Shown piece by piece: positions 33,655 through 46,888 of a stretch of 62,000 bases of DNA. The translations under genes and the position numbers were made by a program. The number at the start of each line of letters is the position of its first letter. Within the stretch, counting starts at the first letter, position 1. Below the pieces are notes generated by a model. It did not search any database. It was not told the origin of the DNA and saw only the letters and a program-made list of their open reading frames with translations. Location: the NCBI GenBank assembly GCA_037447655.1, contig JBBHKE010002788.1:1-62000 (forward strand). Direction: 5' to 3'. Origin of the DNA: Zygnema cylindricum. Taxonomy: Eukaryota > Streptophyta > Zygnematophyceae > Zygnematales > Zygnemataceae.

Positions 33655-36096
33655 ATGTCAGCACCAGCAATGGAACCCGGGGAAAGTAAAGTCCTTGAGG
33701 TCAGTTGCCTCGATCTCCCTGTCCTTTCGCCTCTCCCTCTCCCTCGCCCTCTCCCTCTCCCTCTCTCTCTCCCGCCCCCCCTCTCCCTCTCCTTCTATCT
33801 CTCCCTCTCTGCCGATGGACTGCCATCGCCAGCAGTTCTCTGAAGAGTTAACCTCTTTTTATTCTGTTATTCAGTCGTTTTGCATTTTCTTCCTCAGCTG
33901 TGTTTTATCTCTTTTTTTGTTGGTTTTTTTTAGCGTTTACAATTTATAACAGTGGATGGTGGTTGTCCAATATGTCTCAAGATGGTCCATCAGACTCTCC
34001 TCGATTCCTTTTTACATGATTAGAGCTATCCAATTGTTCAAACAAAAGAAGCAGTTACTGAGGCAGTTCTCTGTCAAAAGTTTGCTCCTTCGAAGTGATG
34101 TGACCATGAAATGTGTGTGTTTTTTCAGTGTGCATGTTTCAGTTAAGATTCCTATGACATCATGTCACATGCTTGTAAGTCGTCTTAGAGTAGACTTTAG
34201 TTTTGGTACATTTTTATCCGTCATCCTTGTTGAGACACATGAGAGAAAGTTATCGTTGAGGTGGGGGTCAAGCTCCTCAGTTTTTCGATTTAAAAATTTA
34301 GTTGTAGCTGGTTAAACCTTTTTTTAAATCAGCAGATTTGTCAGGCTTCTCAGCTGGAATACCTTTGTGTATTCCGCCGAGGTGAATTATCTACATATAT
34401 TTAAAGAGATCAGTTGAACTATCCATATACATCTAAAGAAATCATTTCAAAATTTTACATGCTTCTAACGAAAACAGTTGCATTTTCTACTTATATCTAA
34501 AGAAATCAGTTGAATTATCTACATGTTTCCAAGAAACCAGTTAAATTATCTACAAAACAGTTGAATTATCCACATATATCTAGCGAAGTCAGTTGAATTA
34601 TCCACATATACTTACAGGAATCGGTTGATTTGGATCCGAAATGTGTGAGGCAGGTGGATGATGTTGTGCTGCTCAACACCAATGCTAGAGGCTCAATTTT
34701 GCTTACAACCTTGCAACTGGTGTTCACCTGTTATAGTTCATCTGATCCTGTGCGACTCGGAACTTTTGCTCTAACGGCAATTGAACGTATCTGCAAACTC
34801 GTGAGCAAACTTTGATCTGAATTATAGCCCTAGTCCTTTTACTTGATTCCCGGAGGTATGTGTCATTGTTTCATTGTGAGCCAAGAAACAGCCTTTTTTT
34901 ATCAGAAGAATTGTGACTGTCAGGCATAATGAAGTATCAGTACCATTGGTAAAAGGCACTGGCTGCTCATATATTTGGAGTTTACTCGAACCATAGTTAT
35001 TTTCTAGTTCAACGGAATCGATTTGTCGTTGCACAGGGTTCAACACAGTTACAAATTATTGGTTTGAATTCCACTTTCCATTGCAGGACAATTTTGGTGA
35101 CTTACACAGAAAATTAAAAGTCCCGTTTGAAGCTATGTATTTTGAAAGTTGCAAAATGGAACATGAGCCGTACCAAAGATTCTACAGTTCAGCTTCCACG
35201 TGAGTTGTGGATAGCTTCGTCTAGCAGTCATAGGTCTAATGTGCGAAAACAACTGGAAACACCATATATTTTTACCCCGCATAATGCACGTATTATACAA
35301 GAATTTAGCGTACTCGGTTACATTTATAGCGTTTCCACTTGTTTTCACACGTTAAATCTATGCTAGCAGCCATTTGTGGGAAATGCAGTTGTTGTTACTA
35401 AGCAGAGCAGGGGCCTGTTTGAAGAGGGCGTTTTTAGGCTTTTGATATACTGCACTGGAAAATATGAAACAGCCATGAGATTAAAGGAGGCAAACAGATG
35501 CAAATTTTGTTTTGAAACTTTAGAGCTGAATTTTGCCTCTTTCCGGCAGATCAATGAGAGAAGTGGTAGAAGCCACAGAGAGGAGCTGGATAACAATGAA
35601 GATTTGCATAGCCACTTGTCTACTGGCGTTTTTATTCTCGATATGTAACTTAAACTGCCTAATTAATGGTCTTATTATGTATTACAATAATGGTCTTATT
35701 ATGTATTACAATAATAGTCTTACTATCATAGAATGTGAAACTCAAGGGTTTGTTTCTGAAGATTTCCTCTTAACTGGCAGTAAAACATGCTTTGCCGATT
35801 GGCACCATTAAAAGGCGGTTTATTCATTTAGTCTTTTGTGTTACTGAAGTTTCAGATCAGGAGTCACTTTCGTTTTCTTTTTTGGGGCCTGGGGGCTGGC
35901 TGGGAAGGAAACAGCAGCCTAGTCGAGCAGGTGTACCTTCAAAGCCAGGGTATAGACTACTTCAGGTGCAGGGTAAGAGCTACTCTGGCTTGCATTCGGT
36001 GGAGACTGTCTAGTCCTATATTTATATATAATATAATATTTTACTATGTTATAATATATAATATAATATAGTATATATAATGTATTATATATATAC

Positions 36097-36138
<42 letters not shown>

Positions 36139-39100
36139 TTTATATTTTATTTTCTTTTGGGTGATTCTGTTAAGAATTTAAGGCTGAGTGGATGCCACTG
36201 GTGCAGGAAAAGATTTACGCACGGCCGTGTTTGCTTTTCGACCTTGCACTCAGAAGGTATGTTCACTGGGAGTTCCTTACAAGCTTACTATATTATGCTG
36301 TCACTGGAAAAGGCCTTTGATGGTCGTTTATTCTTTCACCAGAAAAAAACCCTGATGGTAGCTTATTTCTCTTCTCCCTAAAACTGTTCAATAGGAAGTC
36401 ACAGTGGCCAGAGGACTTTTTTGTTTAAAGACAAGGCAATGCATCTCTGAGTTCCGGTCAATGGAAGCGGTCATCAATGGTCTTACTGGGTGCCAAACTT
36501 CGCGTAAACCAGTTGTGTTTTTGTTGGGAGAGCTCTGTTACATTAAACACGCTAAGTTCAAAAAATGAATTCTATGTGTCATTTTTTTTGCTTCCAAGTG
36601 CGACATTTTTCTTGTGGTAATTCGCTTCAATGGTATACCATGCCTTTTTGGCTTTATCCTTGACACCAACTTACAACCTTTAAGCTTCTAATTTCGACAT
36701 CCATTTTTTCTACAGTTTGCATGCATAGGACTCCTAATTATAGCCTGGATGTCTACAGCCTGGACGTGGTGTAGTTGATCGTTAGACTATAGAGACCAAA
36801 TGGTTTGACTGGTGTTTACTAAGCAATGTCTACAGCCTGGATGTACTGTTGTTGGTCGTTAGAGTTAGAACCCAGTAGTTTGACTGGTTTTTACTTAGTA
36901 ATGTCTACAGTTCGTTGGTCGTTAGACTTAAAAACCAAATGTTTTGACTGGTTTTTTGGTTGGATGCAGCGGAGTAAAGTGCAAGATGGGGTGCTGTGCA
37001 CACTGCCTCGAACCCTGCATGATCTCCATGCCTGGGCCTGTCCCACGTTGCCTAGCAAAGATCCTGGTGACTTGGTGCTCGCTGAATACAAGCGTTTGCT
37101 GAGCATGCTCGGGCGCCGCGCAGCCGAGGAGTGGCGCATAAGTGACGTCAACAAAACCTATGGCGTTTGCAGCACTTACCCATCACTGTTGATGTTGCCC
37201 TCAGGATTCAGGTTTTGCTTTCGTCTTGCTCTGCTGTATCACCTACTCATTAAGCACCAAGATTTGAAGAATTTTTCCTGTGAACCTTGCAATTTAAGAG
37301 CTCAGCGACTGTAAGAGCCTGTTTTCATGTTTGGTTGGCTGTAACTGGGATGCGAACCAGCATGTTCTTTTTCGAGTATTTGTTTTTTTTTGTCGTTGCG
37401 TGCCTTTGTTGGGGAAAATGACACTAAACAATTGGTATGATTTTCTTCCGGAACCTGGGATTTTTCCACGATAGTTTTCTGGCATGTTGTTCAACCTGAA
37501 CCTCTTTGGCCACATTTCACGACAAATTAAAAACGTGTTCTTGGTTATTGAAAGTCTCCATTCATAAATCGAAGTTAAGCCTATTAAGGTTGTAACCAAG
37601 CAAGAACCATCATGGAAATTCTTTATATACGACCGAAGGATGTTTTGTTACTGGCAGGAGATGGAGATTTTGATACAGATGATGTTAATCACTTTGTGTC
37701 TATTGTTGACATGTGCAGTAATGATGAAGTACACGCAGCTGCCGCGTTTAGAGCCCGAGGTCGACTCCCGGTTTTTTGCTGGCAGCATCCAGGTTAGAGC
37801 TTTTCATTAATTTTCATTTTTCGTTTCTAAAGCAGACACTTATGTCCTCTACCCAGCCAACATTGTCCTCTTGGCTTTTTTGTTCTTCCGATTTTAGTCA
37901 ACGTCCCACTGTTTTCAATTTTTTTGTTTGGACTTGAAACTTACCAGACCTACACTGGATTATGACACAGGGACAGGTGCAGTACTCAGTCGATCAGGGC
38001 AGCCTCTAGTCGGGATTGTACTGAACAGCCGAAGGTGCTTTTTTACACTTAGTTTCTGTATCTGCTTGTTGAAAATTTGCTTCTATTGTTGTATATAATT
38101 AAGGTAACCGCTGAACAAAACAACAAACCATTTAGCCTTTCTTATGCTTTGAAACCTTCTATATAGAGAATGAGGTTGAGTGTTGAACCTTGGGCTCACC
38201 TGCGATCAGATGGATGTCTCCTTTGCAGTGACGCTGATGAGAAGCTCGTGGCAGCCTTAACTGGAGTAAGCAATTCCATAGGTCAACCTGCAAGGTAATT
38301 GCTGATTTTTTGAAATCTCTTTGTCTATTAGTTTGTTTCTCATGACAAACACTCGTAACTTGTTTGCACTTGTACGATAGTATGGCAGGACACTTGTTGT
38401 ACATACTGAGCAAGTAATCGACTTTACAATAAGAGACCATGGCCTGTGAAGTGTAGGATATTCCTTGTTTTTTTTTTTTTTTTTTTTTTATTCGTCTGTT
38501 TGACTAAAGGAGATTGTTTCAAGATGGCTATCTCTTGATATTTGCTTAGCCTTTTATTGACAAGATCATATCTAACATTTGGACTAGAAATACTTGACCC
38601 GATTTTACTCATTTTTATACTGTAGTATTAAACTTCAAAGCTAATGTTAGTTTGTAGTCACTGATTTGTCAAATATATGAAGTTTCCTTGTTACACCAAC
38701 TCCCTCGTCAACCTTGATTTTTATATTTATAACAGGATCATTTATAAGTTTGTTGATGTGATTTATAAGATAATGCATGTTTTATTTTATTTTAACCTTC
38801 ACTTATATTCCTAGTCTTCTGAATTAGCCAGAGATAGATTTTAAAGTTCGTTTTAACCCGTCTTAAGTGGAAAGTTTCAATTTTTAGGTGCGCAACTTCT
38901 ATTTATACTTTTCCATAATAGTTCAAATACTCTTGTCGATTATCAAACTCTCTGCGAGGTTAATCCCTTTTCTTTGTTTAAAGTTCCATCACTCTAATCC
39001 TGGTCGTCATTTTTGTAAAAGATTCAACTCAGAAATCAAACTTATGTCAGAATCTTCATATCCATCACTTAGTTTGTCTGGTTTCTCAAAAACTGTAATT

Positions 39101-42100
39101 GACACGTTGAAATCTGGAGTTACATTCCCTTCAATATTCGAGAATTTCTCACAGGATGAGTTTTAATATTTTGGTGCTTCGAGTGAAATATTCCCCCTTA
39201 TATGTACTGACCAATTCTCCACATTTAATGTTTGTTATAATTAGTTCAAAATTTTCTCAGTTTCGACCTTCTCAAATGTAAGCTGAATGTGAAATCTGAG
39301 GGGCTTTTTTGGTCAAGAGAATGGGAACTTAAACCCACTGTAGTTGTAATATTGAAGCTATCATTATGGTCTTGAAGAGGACGAGAATCAAGTTTTAGTT
39401 GTAAAACATTTAGTTAGTGAACCTGTTTTGATGAGTGTGAGGTGCTTCATGTGTTCCAGGAAGCTGATTATTGCAGATGCCCGGCCACGGAAAAACGCCC
39501 TGGCCAATGGGGCCTTGGGAGGTGGTAGTGAGCCCTCAAGCCATTATCGTTCATCAGAGGTAAGTCATTTTTGATTGTCTTTTCTTGATATTTTTTTGTT
39601 TTTCCTCCTTTTTTCAGCCAGTATATTTGGGCATTGAAGTCCTTGCAATGGCTTAGAGGAGCATTAGGCATGGGATTGTGTATCTGAGGTCGTCTTGAGT
39701 AGAGATCTTTCACTAGATTAACATGGACAAGGAATCGACCCTAAAGCCTTTGTAGATCATGCATATGCAATGTTGGTAAATGTTCGCATATCATTCCATG
39801 AAGCCTGGTGGCAGGTTTTACGGGTACAGTCGGTTCTCTGTTTTATCTTTAATTCTGTGTGACTGCCGAATTTTTAAAATCTGTACACATTGTGGACTGG
39901 TCCATTGTAATTGGCTTGGACTGTGCGTTGTCCTTTACAAGGATCGAAATATTTGCATTGACGTGGTTATGAAATAGTGGATGGTGTCTGACAGGTGGTA
40001 TATTTGGGAATTGACAACATTCACACAATGAAAGACAGTGGTGCACGGCTGCGAGAGTATTTGGATCAGCATGGCGCAGCATGTTCAGATGGCTCCTCTT
40101 CTTTACTGGTATGCCAAACTTCTTTTCAGTTGATCTTTTGCAGTTACTTCAATGTTGGTATTCTGCTCTTTACATATAAGTCTAGTTTAGTGACCACAGT
40201 TTTCAACCTAAAACGTGAGGTGGTCCCCTGTAAGATTTCATATCAGAATACTGGAGGATGGTGTTGGTTATTTTTGGGTTGTACAGCCTGCAATGAGTCT
40301 TGTGAAAATTGTGTGTGTTTGTGAGTGTCTGTTATATACTGAACAGTATTAACCGAGACTTCATTTCAAACACATGAAGGTGGGTTTAAAGACAAGTCGA
40401 GCATCTTTTGGTGCAACTTAGTCTCAGTAATCTTATGGAGAATGCACGTTGACGCTTTTGTTTACAAATTTGACTATCCTGGAGTATAAGCGAATTAATC
40501 CATATATTTCTGGTTATCTTGCATGTGTCTGGTTAGTTTACAAGACACATGTTTGAGCCAGATATACTGTTTGGAGCAGCCTCGCCTCTTAATTCATTTA
40601 AATTAGGCGAGCATTTTATCCTTATATTCCACCCGGGATATCTGCTCAGGGCAAAAGCTATGCCTTGTTCTTCTTACTGCAGCTATACAGCACATTATGC
40701 TTAGTCTAGACCATACCGATTCTTCATACCAACTTTGTCCATGCCATATCGTGTATAAACCACCCTATGTTCTTCTCCATATTATGTGCCTTACCATTTA
40801 AATGGTATGGACTTCATTGATTTCTCATTAATTAAACGAGTTTTACCCAATCCACATTTGCTATTGTGAGTATTGCTGAAAATGAAAACAGTGGATATTG
40901 TACGCCGACGTAGGAAGTGTTTTTGCATTTGCAAATACATGAAAGGATGTTCACCATGTAATCGCGGACCAGTATAAGACTTGCACACCATTGACATTAG
41001 TTGTGATCAAAGCTTTTCCGTTCGCTTTGCTGCGTTGTTGACATTTTGGTACTAAAGCAAATTCGTTCTTGGAAATTTATGCGTCAATATGTTGTATCAT
41101 TTAATTTTGGCATCTGAGATGTTTCAAGATGACTTATCCACTTATCTCGAGTGAATTTCGCCTGTCTGCTCAAAATCTGACTGTTTTGGTGTGGTAATTT
41201 TTTCCATATGGTACTAGTTCCTGCTAGACTGTTCACATTTTCCAGGCATTTGTAGGTCAATAAATATGGATGAGAAAATTAACGATTTTCCACAAAATCG
41301 AGTTTCATACCTGCAGGCACAAATGGACCAATAAACACATAATTACGCAAAGACATGAAATAGTGTAAAACTGGAATTCAACGTAGGCACTGAATTAGAT
41401 TGGATAGACCAAATTGCTGTTGCTTTCAAATTAGTACAGCGGTCATTGTTTTGGTTGTGTCCACACGGAGATACCATACTAGTTTTCCACCAGCAACAGT
41501 GTCGTTTTGGCTATAAAGGCCAATATGCTCAATTCATGTACCTAAAGATTCTGCTGAAGACAGGTTCTTTCTATCTCGATCAATCATAAGGAACAACCTT
41601 ATTGAATGTATTATTACTTTGGGTGCCCTATCCAGACGTGGTTTTGATAATGTCCTGTGTAAACATATGTTTGTAACGGGGTTACATGGGAATGATGATG
41701 TCCTGTGTAAATATGTAGTAACAGGGTTACATGGAAATGATGATGTTATTTGCAGAGGAGTGGAGGGATGAGTTGGACTGGGGGAAGCACAAGCAGCACA
41801 GCAGCGGCTGCCTCTGCCCTGGCAGACACCGGCTGGCTGCAGCACCTCCATGCGCTACTCTCTGGGGCGGTCTTCATAGCAGCACATATAGCGTTGGAGG
41901 GAAACTCTGTTCTGGTACACTGTAGGTGAGTATACCGTGAATTGTTATTAGACCAGAGAAATTATTAGCTTGGGGTTTCTTTTAGTTTTGTTATTTATCC
42001 TATTTCAGTGTCAAATGACCCGGCGGATTCTGAACCGTTTAACGAATTAGCGTTAAGGAAAACACTTCTAGTGTCATTGATACTATTTTAGGTTGAGGGG

Positions 42101-45100
42101 TACAGTTTAGGGGCACTAATATAGTTCATTGACGCTAGTAACGAGACACAATGTATTGCCACGAGCCTGCTGTCCACATGTCCACATCTCTTTTGGAAAG
42201 AAGAGTAGATTACAATAAAATGCAAAGGGAATGAAGACCAGGGAATTGTTGTGCTTGCTGAAACATCTCAGTAACATGTACCTGGGTTAAATTTTCATTT
42301 TTTTTGCTGTTCAACTGTTGCTGGTTCACCCTCATGCCATGCCGTCCACCCTGGTTAACTGAGAATAATCATGCTGTTGCTGTGTTCGATGAATTCAATA
42401 CGAGTTTCCATTGGAAACTCAATGCCATAAGAAATAGTAATTGAAAAGTTCAAATTACAAAAAATACGCCCAGGTTGTCCTCGGACACCTGCGGACATTG
42501 AATGTTGTATCGTAGAAAGGTACGATTGGCTTAAGCCAACAGTTATTTTGGGACACGCTTTTTATACAAAATTTGATTTTGCTTCTTTTTGGTCGCATAC
42601 GACAGTTGAGTCAGATTTCGTGAGAATCAGATGGCCAACAATCTTGATGAAATGAAAGAATGCAACAAAACTGCTAAATGGAACCGAGCCGTTTGACGGT
42701 TTTAGCCAACCAAAGAGCGACGCGCTGTGTTATGTAATTTTTTTACTTATTCCAGGTTTTGCCATTTTAATATTTCTATCTCTTTGATGATTTTCAATTT
42801 AAAGTACAGTAATTGGTTTGCCAAGCAAGTATGCGTGTTCACATAGCTCAATTTTTGGGGAAAGCCTGTTGATGCGAGTTGAAACTGTGTAAGTCACAGG
42901 TTGTTAGCTTGATTCCTAAACAGTTGAAGTTAACTATGAACTGATCTTGAGTTCGACAGGATGGACGCTATGGGTAGTCTCTTTGATGTTAGTGACATTG
43001 CCGCTTATTAAAACCATTTGGTCTAAACGTTTCTTGTTGTTGGAACACATATCGATTAACGATACTGTTTTTTTCTATAAGATACATGGGTGTTTTGATG
43101 TTAGTGGAAGTAGAAATCAGACGTTCAGAAACACGCTAATAGTTTATTGATAGCTTGGTGGAAAGTTGCTCACCCTCTGTAAGTAAACACGAGAAATCGC
43201 ATGTACGGTTTACTCACAAAATGTGAGATTTCTTTGAAAGTGTAACCAGACTGTGGTTCTACTGATTTTGTTCAAGGACACCAAATATGGTTTCCCATTG
43301 TCCTGGTACCTTGAATGCTGTAATTAATTTCTTGTTTCCATATAAGAAGCCATTTCAGATATGTTTTCAACAAGAATGCCCTGGGTGTTATCATATTGTG
43401 TCTAGAAAAATTTGTATGGAAGTAGGCTAACAGTCTATATCTATCTCTTACCTCATGTTCTTTTCTACCTTTGTTTGACGTAGATCGATTATTTTCTTTC
43501 TGGTGAATGACTTGCCTCTTTAGTTTTATTGCAGTGATGGCTGGGACCGAACTCCGGCACTACTTTGTACTGCATTATTGTTGCTGGATCCTTATTATCG
43601 CACTTTTGAAGGCTTTCAGGCAAGTCAAGAAGAGATATTTGTTATTTTACTTGTAGGAGGGAGTTGCAGCCGGTTTAATCTTCACTGTCAACCTTGGGAA
43701 AATGACTCTCACCAAAGCTTCCAGCTTGCATTTGAGGGAAAACAAACCTGTAAACGAGTGATGAAATACAATTTTCGGTTTTGGCTGGAACATAAAATGA
43801 CAGGAGCAGGAAACCCATTATTTAAAAATTTGCGGAATTTCTGTTCCTGCAGCTTTCTCCCGATGAGTTGAATTTGAAGGATAGCCATATAGCATGCAGA
43901 TGGAATCTTTAGGAAATTGGGATTGTGCACAAGAAGGCGAGTGGATCTTGTCAAAGTCTCTGACTGATGTCCTGTGATTTTTGGTATGCTGTACAGGCCC
44001 TAGTTGAGCTACATTGGGCTGCCTTTGGCCACCAATTTTCAGACCGGATAGGAGTTCCTTCTTGCAGTGGCCTTTCCAACTTTGGAGGATCTGCTTCAGT
44101 GGCGCCTGAAATCATGTCTAGTGCCAGCACGTCGGGCATAACCTATCTTGCCAGTGGAGGCGTCGCTATGAATAGTAGTTATTCTTCTGCATTGTCTCGA
44201 AGCTCCGCCGCCCATATGCCACCTCCAGCTTCAGTTGGAGGAGCCCAAGGCAACCCAAATGGGAGCAGTTACACTGCCAATATGGCACCAATCCTTCTGC
44301 AGGTGAGAATGCATATCTGAAACACTTTGATGGACACAGTAAAGCTCCGAGGATGCGAGTTTCACATCCATTTTTTAGGGTGGAAATCCTGGCAACACTT
44401 TCCTCATTTGCTGCTGTCTGTCCATGTGTGGCAGAAGGAGTGAGTATGAATGCAAATGGGCGGTACAGAGTAGCTGCTTATATTACACAAGGCTGACTGT
44501 ATTATAAAAAATGGGATCTGGAATATTTATGCAGTGGGTGGACTGCGTATGCCAGCTGCTTCGGCTTTTTCCACAAGCGTTTGAGTTCAGTACGGTGGGT
44601 TCTGCATAACTTGATCCTCGTAGAGTTTCAAGAAATAACACATCTCTAGACATTTTCTTTTTGTATCCTTTTAAAATCTAGTTTAGGAGTTTGCATGGAG
44701 ACCTGTAGGTGTCCTGATCGATGCATAGGCGACTCGTTGTGCTTCTAGTCATGTTTTTTGGTTACTCTATTCTTACTGCAGCAGGCTTGTTGTTACAAGC
44801 ACAGGATTGACTGCGCTTCATGCTTTATTCCTTTCCTTATCGGTGTATTCAGGCCTTCCTTGTGGACTTTCTGGATGCCTCTCTCGCTTGTCGATTTGGA
44901 AATTTCCTTGGGAACAGGTAGATGGTTGACCTCTCTTGTTACTCTTGTGTAATAATGTGCTTTTGATTTTAAAGCATATTGATCATGCCAGATCCAGGCG
45001 ATGTTGCTGTTATTGTAAGCTCCATTGTAATATTCTGAAGGTGATTATAAGACGTTAAAAAAAAAAAACCTTTGCTCTGCCGTTGGCAGCGAGAAGGAAA

Positions 45101-46602
45101 GGCGTCAAAGCAGTATCTGGCAACATTGCTCCTCAATATGGGACCATTTGGCAAATGAACGGCGCCCCAATGGGTCCCGTCACCGTCACATCAACATCTT
45201 CTATATGCCAAAGGAAACAACTTCAGCTTTGTTACCTCCGGCAGCTGCTCTGGCCCCTGTGTTGACACCTGAGCTTTACCTGAGATGGTCGTGTCCACCG
45301 TCTGCAAAAATGAGTCAAGGGGGTATTCTCCCGAGGTGGTGGGATGACAGCTGTCTTGCACAACGCGAGATCCAACGACAGGAGGCGTCAGTCCTGTCTC
45401 TCCAACAGGTGAATCTCCAAAAAACTATGGCTGAAACTAAGGAAAAACTATGGCTGAAGCTATGAAAAATGTGGGCTTCCACTATATTTTTAAGGTCTTT
45501 AGGGTCCTTTTGGTAAAAGAGAAGGTAAAAACACATTAGAAATTTGTCGTGGTTGGGGGTGAGAAAAGATGCGTTTAATCTCCAAATGATGACGGAGGTG
45601 CCTGGGTCTGTCTTTGATCTTGTCAATCTGAGTTGGGCTTTATGTGGCGAGGATACTGTAAATGTATAAATGGAGGCTGTTACTGTTTTAAGAGGAAGAG
45701 TGAGCCTAAGCATAGTTCAAAACAATTGGAAAATAATTGAGAACAATTGGAAACGCTATATGTGTTAGCCCCATACTATATGTGCATTATAGCGTACTAT
45801 GCATGTAATACGGGCTACCATGCAGCGTTTCCAATCGTTTTTGCACATTTACTTTCTGATCCTAAGTATTTGTGACATGTATAGATGGCCTACCCCTCCT
45901 CGAGGAACAAAAATACATATAATCATAATCTCCAGATAGTATACATTTTTAAGTTGTCTTATCCCTCCCTGTCTCTCGTGTAGGCATGTTGTCGTTTTTT
46001 TTTTACTCTGTGAGTTTGCCCCATGGTTGCTCCAGGCTCTGGCCTCTTCGGAGCAGAGAGCGAAGTGTTTGGAGGCAGAAACTGAAAAGTTACGGCAAGC
46101 TTTGGAAGATGAGCGACGTGACAAGGAAGTGTCTCAGCAGCAAGCAGCTCAAATAGAGAACGAAAGGGACAACCTGCGGAAAGTACTCGAGGCCATGGGA
46201 GCCACATGTCAGATGCATCCAGCAAGACCGATAAACCCTGATGGTGCTTTAACACATCCTCCACTATCTTGTTCACGTTCCGGAAGTCTTTATACCGCTC
46301 CTCATGGGCAAAGCGATTTTTTGGGAGGTCAAACATCTCAGATACCCGATCCTTTGGCAGTCTCATTGTCTCTACCTCCTGATGAAGACTTTTGTTGCTC
46401 AACTGTATGTAAAGCCTGTAGTAAGTCTCCCAATGTGCAGTCGAGGAATAGAGGATGGACATCGGGTTCGTGCAAACGAGGCAGCAGTTCTTTTCAAGGA
46501 CTGCAAGTTAACTTTGACGATTTTAAGTTCTCGCAGTCGTCCATACTGGAGCAATATTTTGGATCCACACAGCCACAGATTCAACACACTGTTGGGACAT
46601 GA
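33655..46602 (+). CDS. MTM: Myotubularin-family phosphoinositide 3-phosphatase, plant type, 17 exons
   Basis: Exons: 33655-33699, 34618-34800, 35037-35061, 36207-36256, 36970-37211, 37719-37792, 37971-38034, 38229-38294, 39460-39559, 39995-40108, 41756-41925, 43535-43619, 43997-44302, 44535-44594, 44853-44917, 45090-45408 and 46036-46602. Phases all agree; 2,535 nt give 844 residues, close to plant homologues of about 840. The family removes the 3-phosphate from PI3P and PI(3,5)P2 on endomembranes. A PH-GRAM domain comes first (VRQVDDVVLLNTNARGS, LQIIGKDLRTAVFAFRP), then the phosphatase domain (WRISDVNKTYGVCSTYP, KLIIADARPRKNALAN). The active site HCSDGWDRT has Cys377 and Arg383 (CX5R). An acidic Leu-rich coiled coil follows (from 657: LEAETEKLRQALEDERRD), then a Ser-rich tail. 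Intron 12 has a GC donor (43620). The start could be Met 33655 or 33670. Confidence 0.95.
33700..33805 (+). repeat. CT-rich microsatellite at the start of myotubularin intron 1
   Basis: It begins at the donor of exon 1 and consists of imperfect CCCTCT units. Open frames through it are low complexity. Confidence 0.85.
34383..34622 (+). repeat. Minisatellite of ~32-bp units ending at the intron 1 acceptor
   Basis: About eight imperfect units of the type CAGTTGAATTATCCACATAT plus a TCTAAAGAAAT tail. The last unit supplies the 3' splice site (CTTACAG, 34611-34617) of exon 2. Confidence 0.85.
35241..35350. mobile_element. 110-bp MITE in a myotubularin intron
   Basis: The ends GTGCGAAAACAACTGGAAAC and (other strand) GTGTGAAAACAAGTGGAAAC are inverted repeats around an AT-rich centre. 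TAA occurs near both sides. Its end sequence is shared with 45734-45848 and with part of the 310-bp repeats. Confidence 0.7.
36018..36150. repeat. AT microsatellite in a myotubularin intron
   Basis: TA and TATAATA runs over about 130 bases, within the intron before the exon at 36207. Confidence 0.9.
36750..36969 (+). repeat. Three tandem units of ~75 bp ending at a splice acceptor
   Basis: Units start TGTCTACAG at 36750, 36827 and 36902 (77, 75 and 68 bp). Each contains GTCGTTAGA and TTTGACTGGT. The last unit ends GGATGCAG, the acceptor of the exon at 36970. Confidence 0.88.
41651..41755 (+). repeat. Tandem duplication of ~47 bp ending at a splice acceptor
   Basis: TGTCCTGTGTAAA...GGGTTACATGGGAATGATGA occurs at 41651-41698 and, with small changes, at 41699-41743. 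The intron then ends 12 bases later (TGTTATTTGCAG) at the exon encoding the active-site His-Cys. Confidence 0.85.
45734..45848. mobile_element. MITE in the last myotubularin intron
   Basis: The left end has GAACAATTGGAAACGCTATA and the right end (other strand) ATGTGCAAAAACGATTGGAA then ACGCTGCATG, forming an imperfect palindrome of about 115 bp. It belongs to the same family as 35241-35350. Confidence 0.7.
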
Positions 46603-46882
46603 TGTGATATAGTTTGAATCTTGTACAAAATGTAACGGCGGATGGTTTTTTTTTCCCTTACGACGCAATTTTGGTAAAAAGCTCCATTTCCATGTGTAAT
46701 TAGATATTCCATGGGTGAAGCTTACATTTAGAAGACTGTCACTGCGTTATGAGAAGGCAAACATTCCGGAATTTGTTATGTTTTCATCTACGAATTGTAA
46801 GAGAACAAATTGTAAGAGAATGAGATGTCCCACAGTATATAATACTAAGTGTAGGATCAGGCTATCCTTTAGATCGGGGGCC

Positions 46883-46888
46883 AATAAA
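46883..46888 (+). promoter_or_regulatory. Possible polyadenylation signal of the myotubularin gene
   Basis: AATAAA lies 281 bases after the TGA stop. It fits a normal 3' UTR length but is unproven. Confidence 0.4.

Noticed and set aside
37612-37718. Open frame of about 35 codons running in frame into the myotubularin exon at 37719
   Set aside because: It has no counterpart in the conserved family sequence, while the acceptor at 37718 restores the expected spacing to the previous exon.
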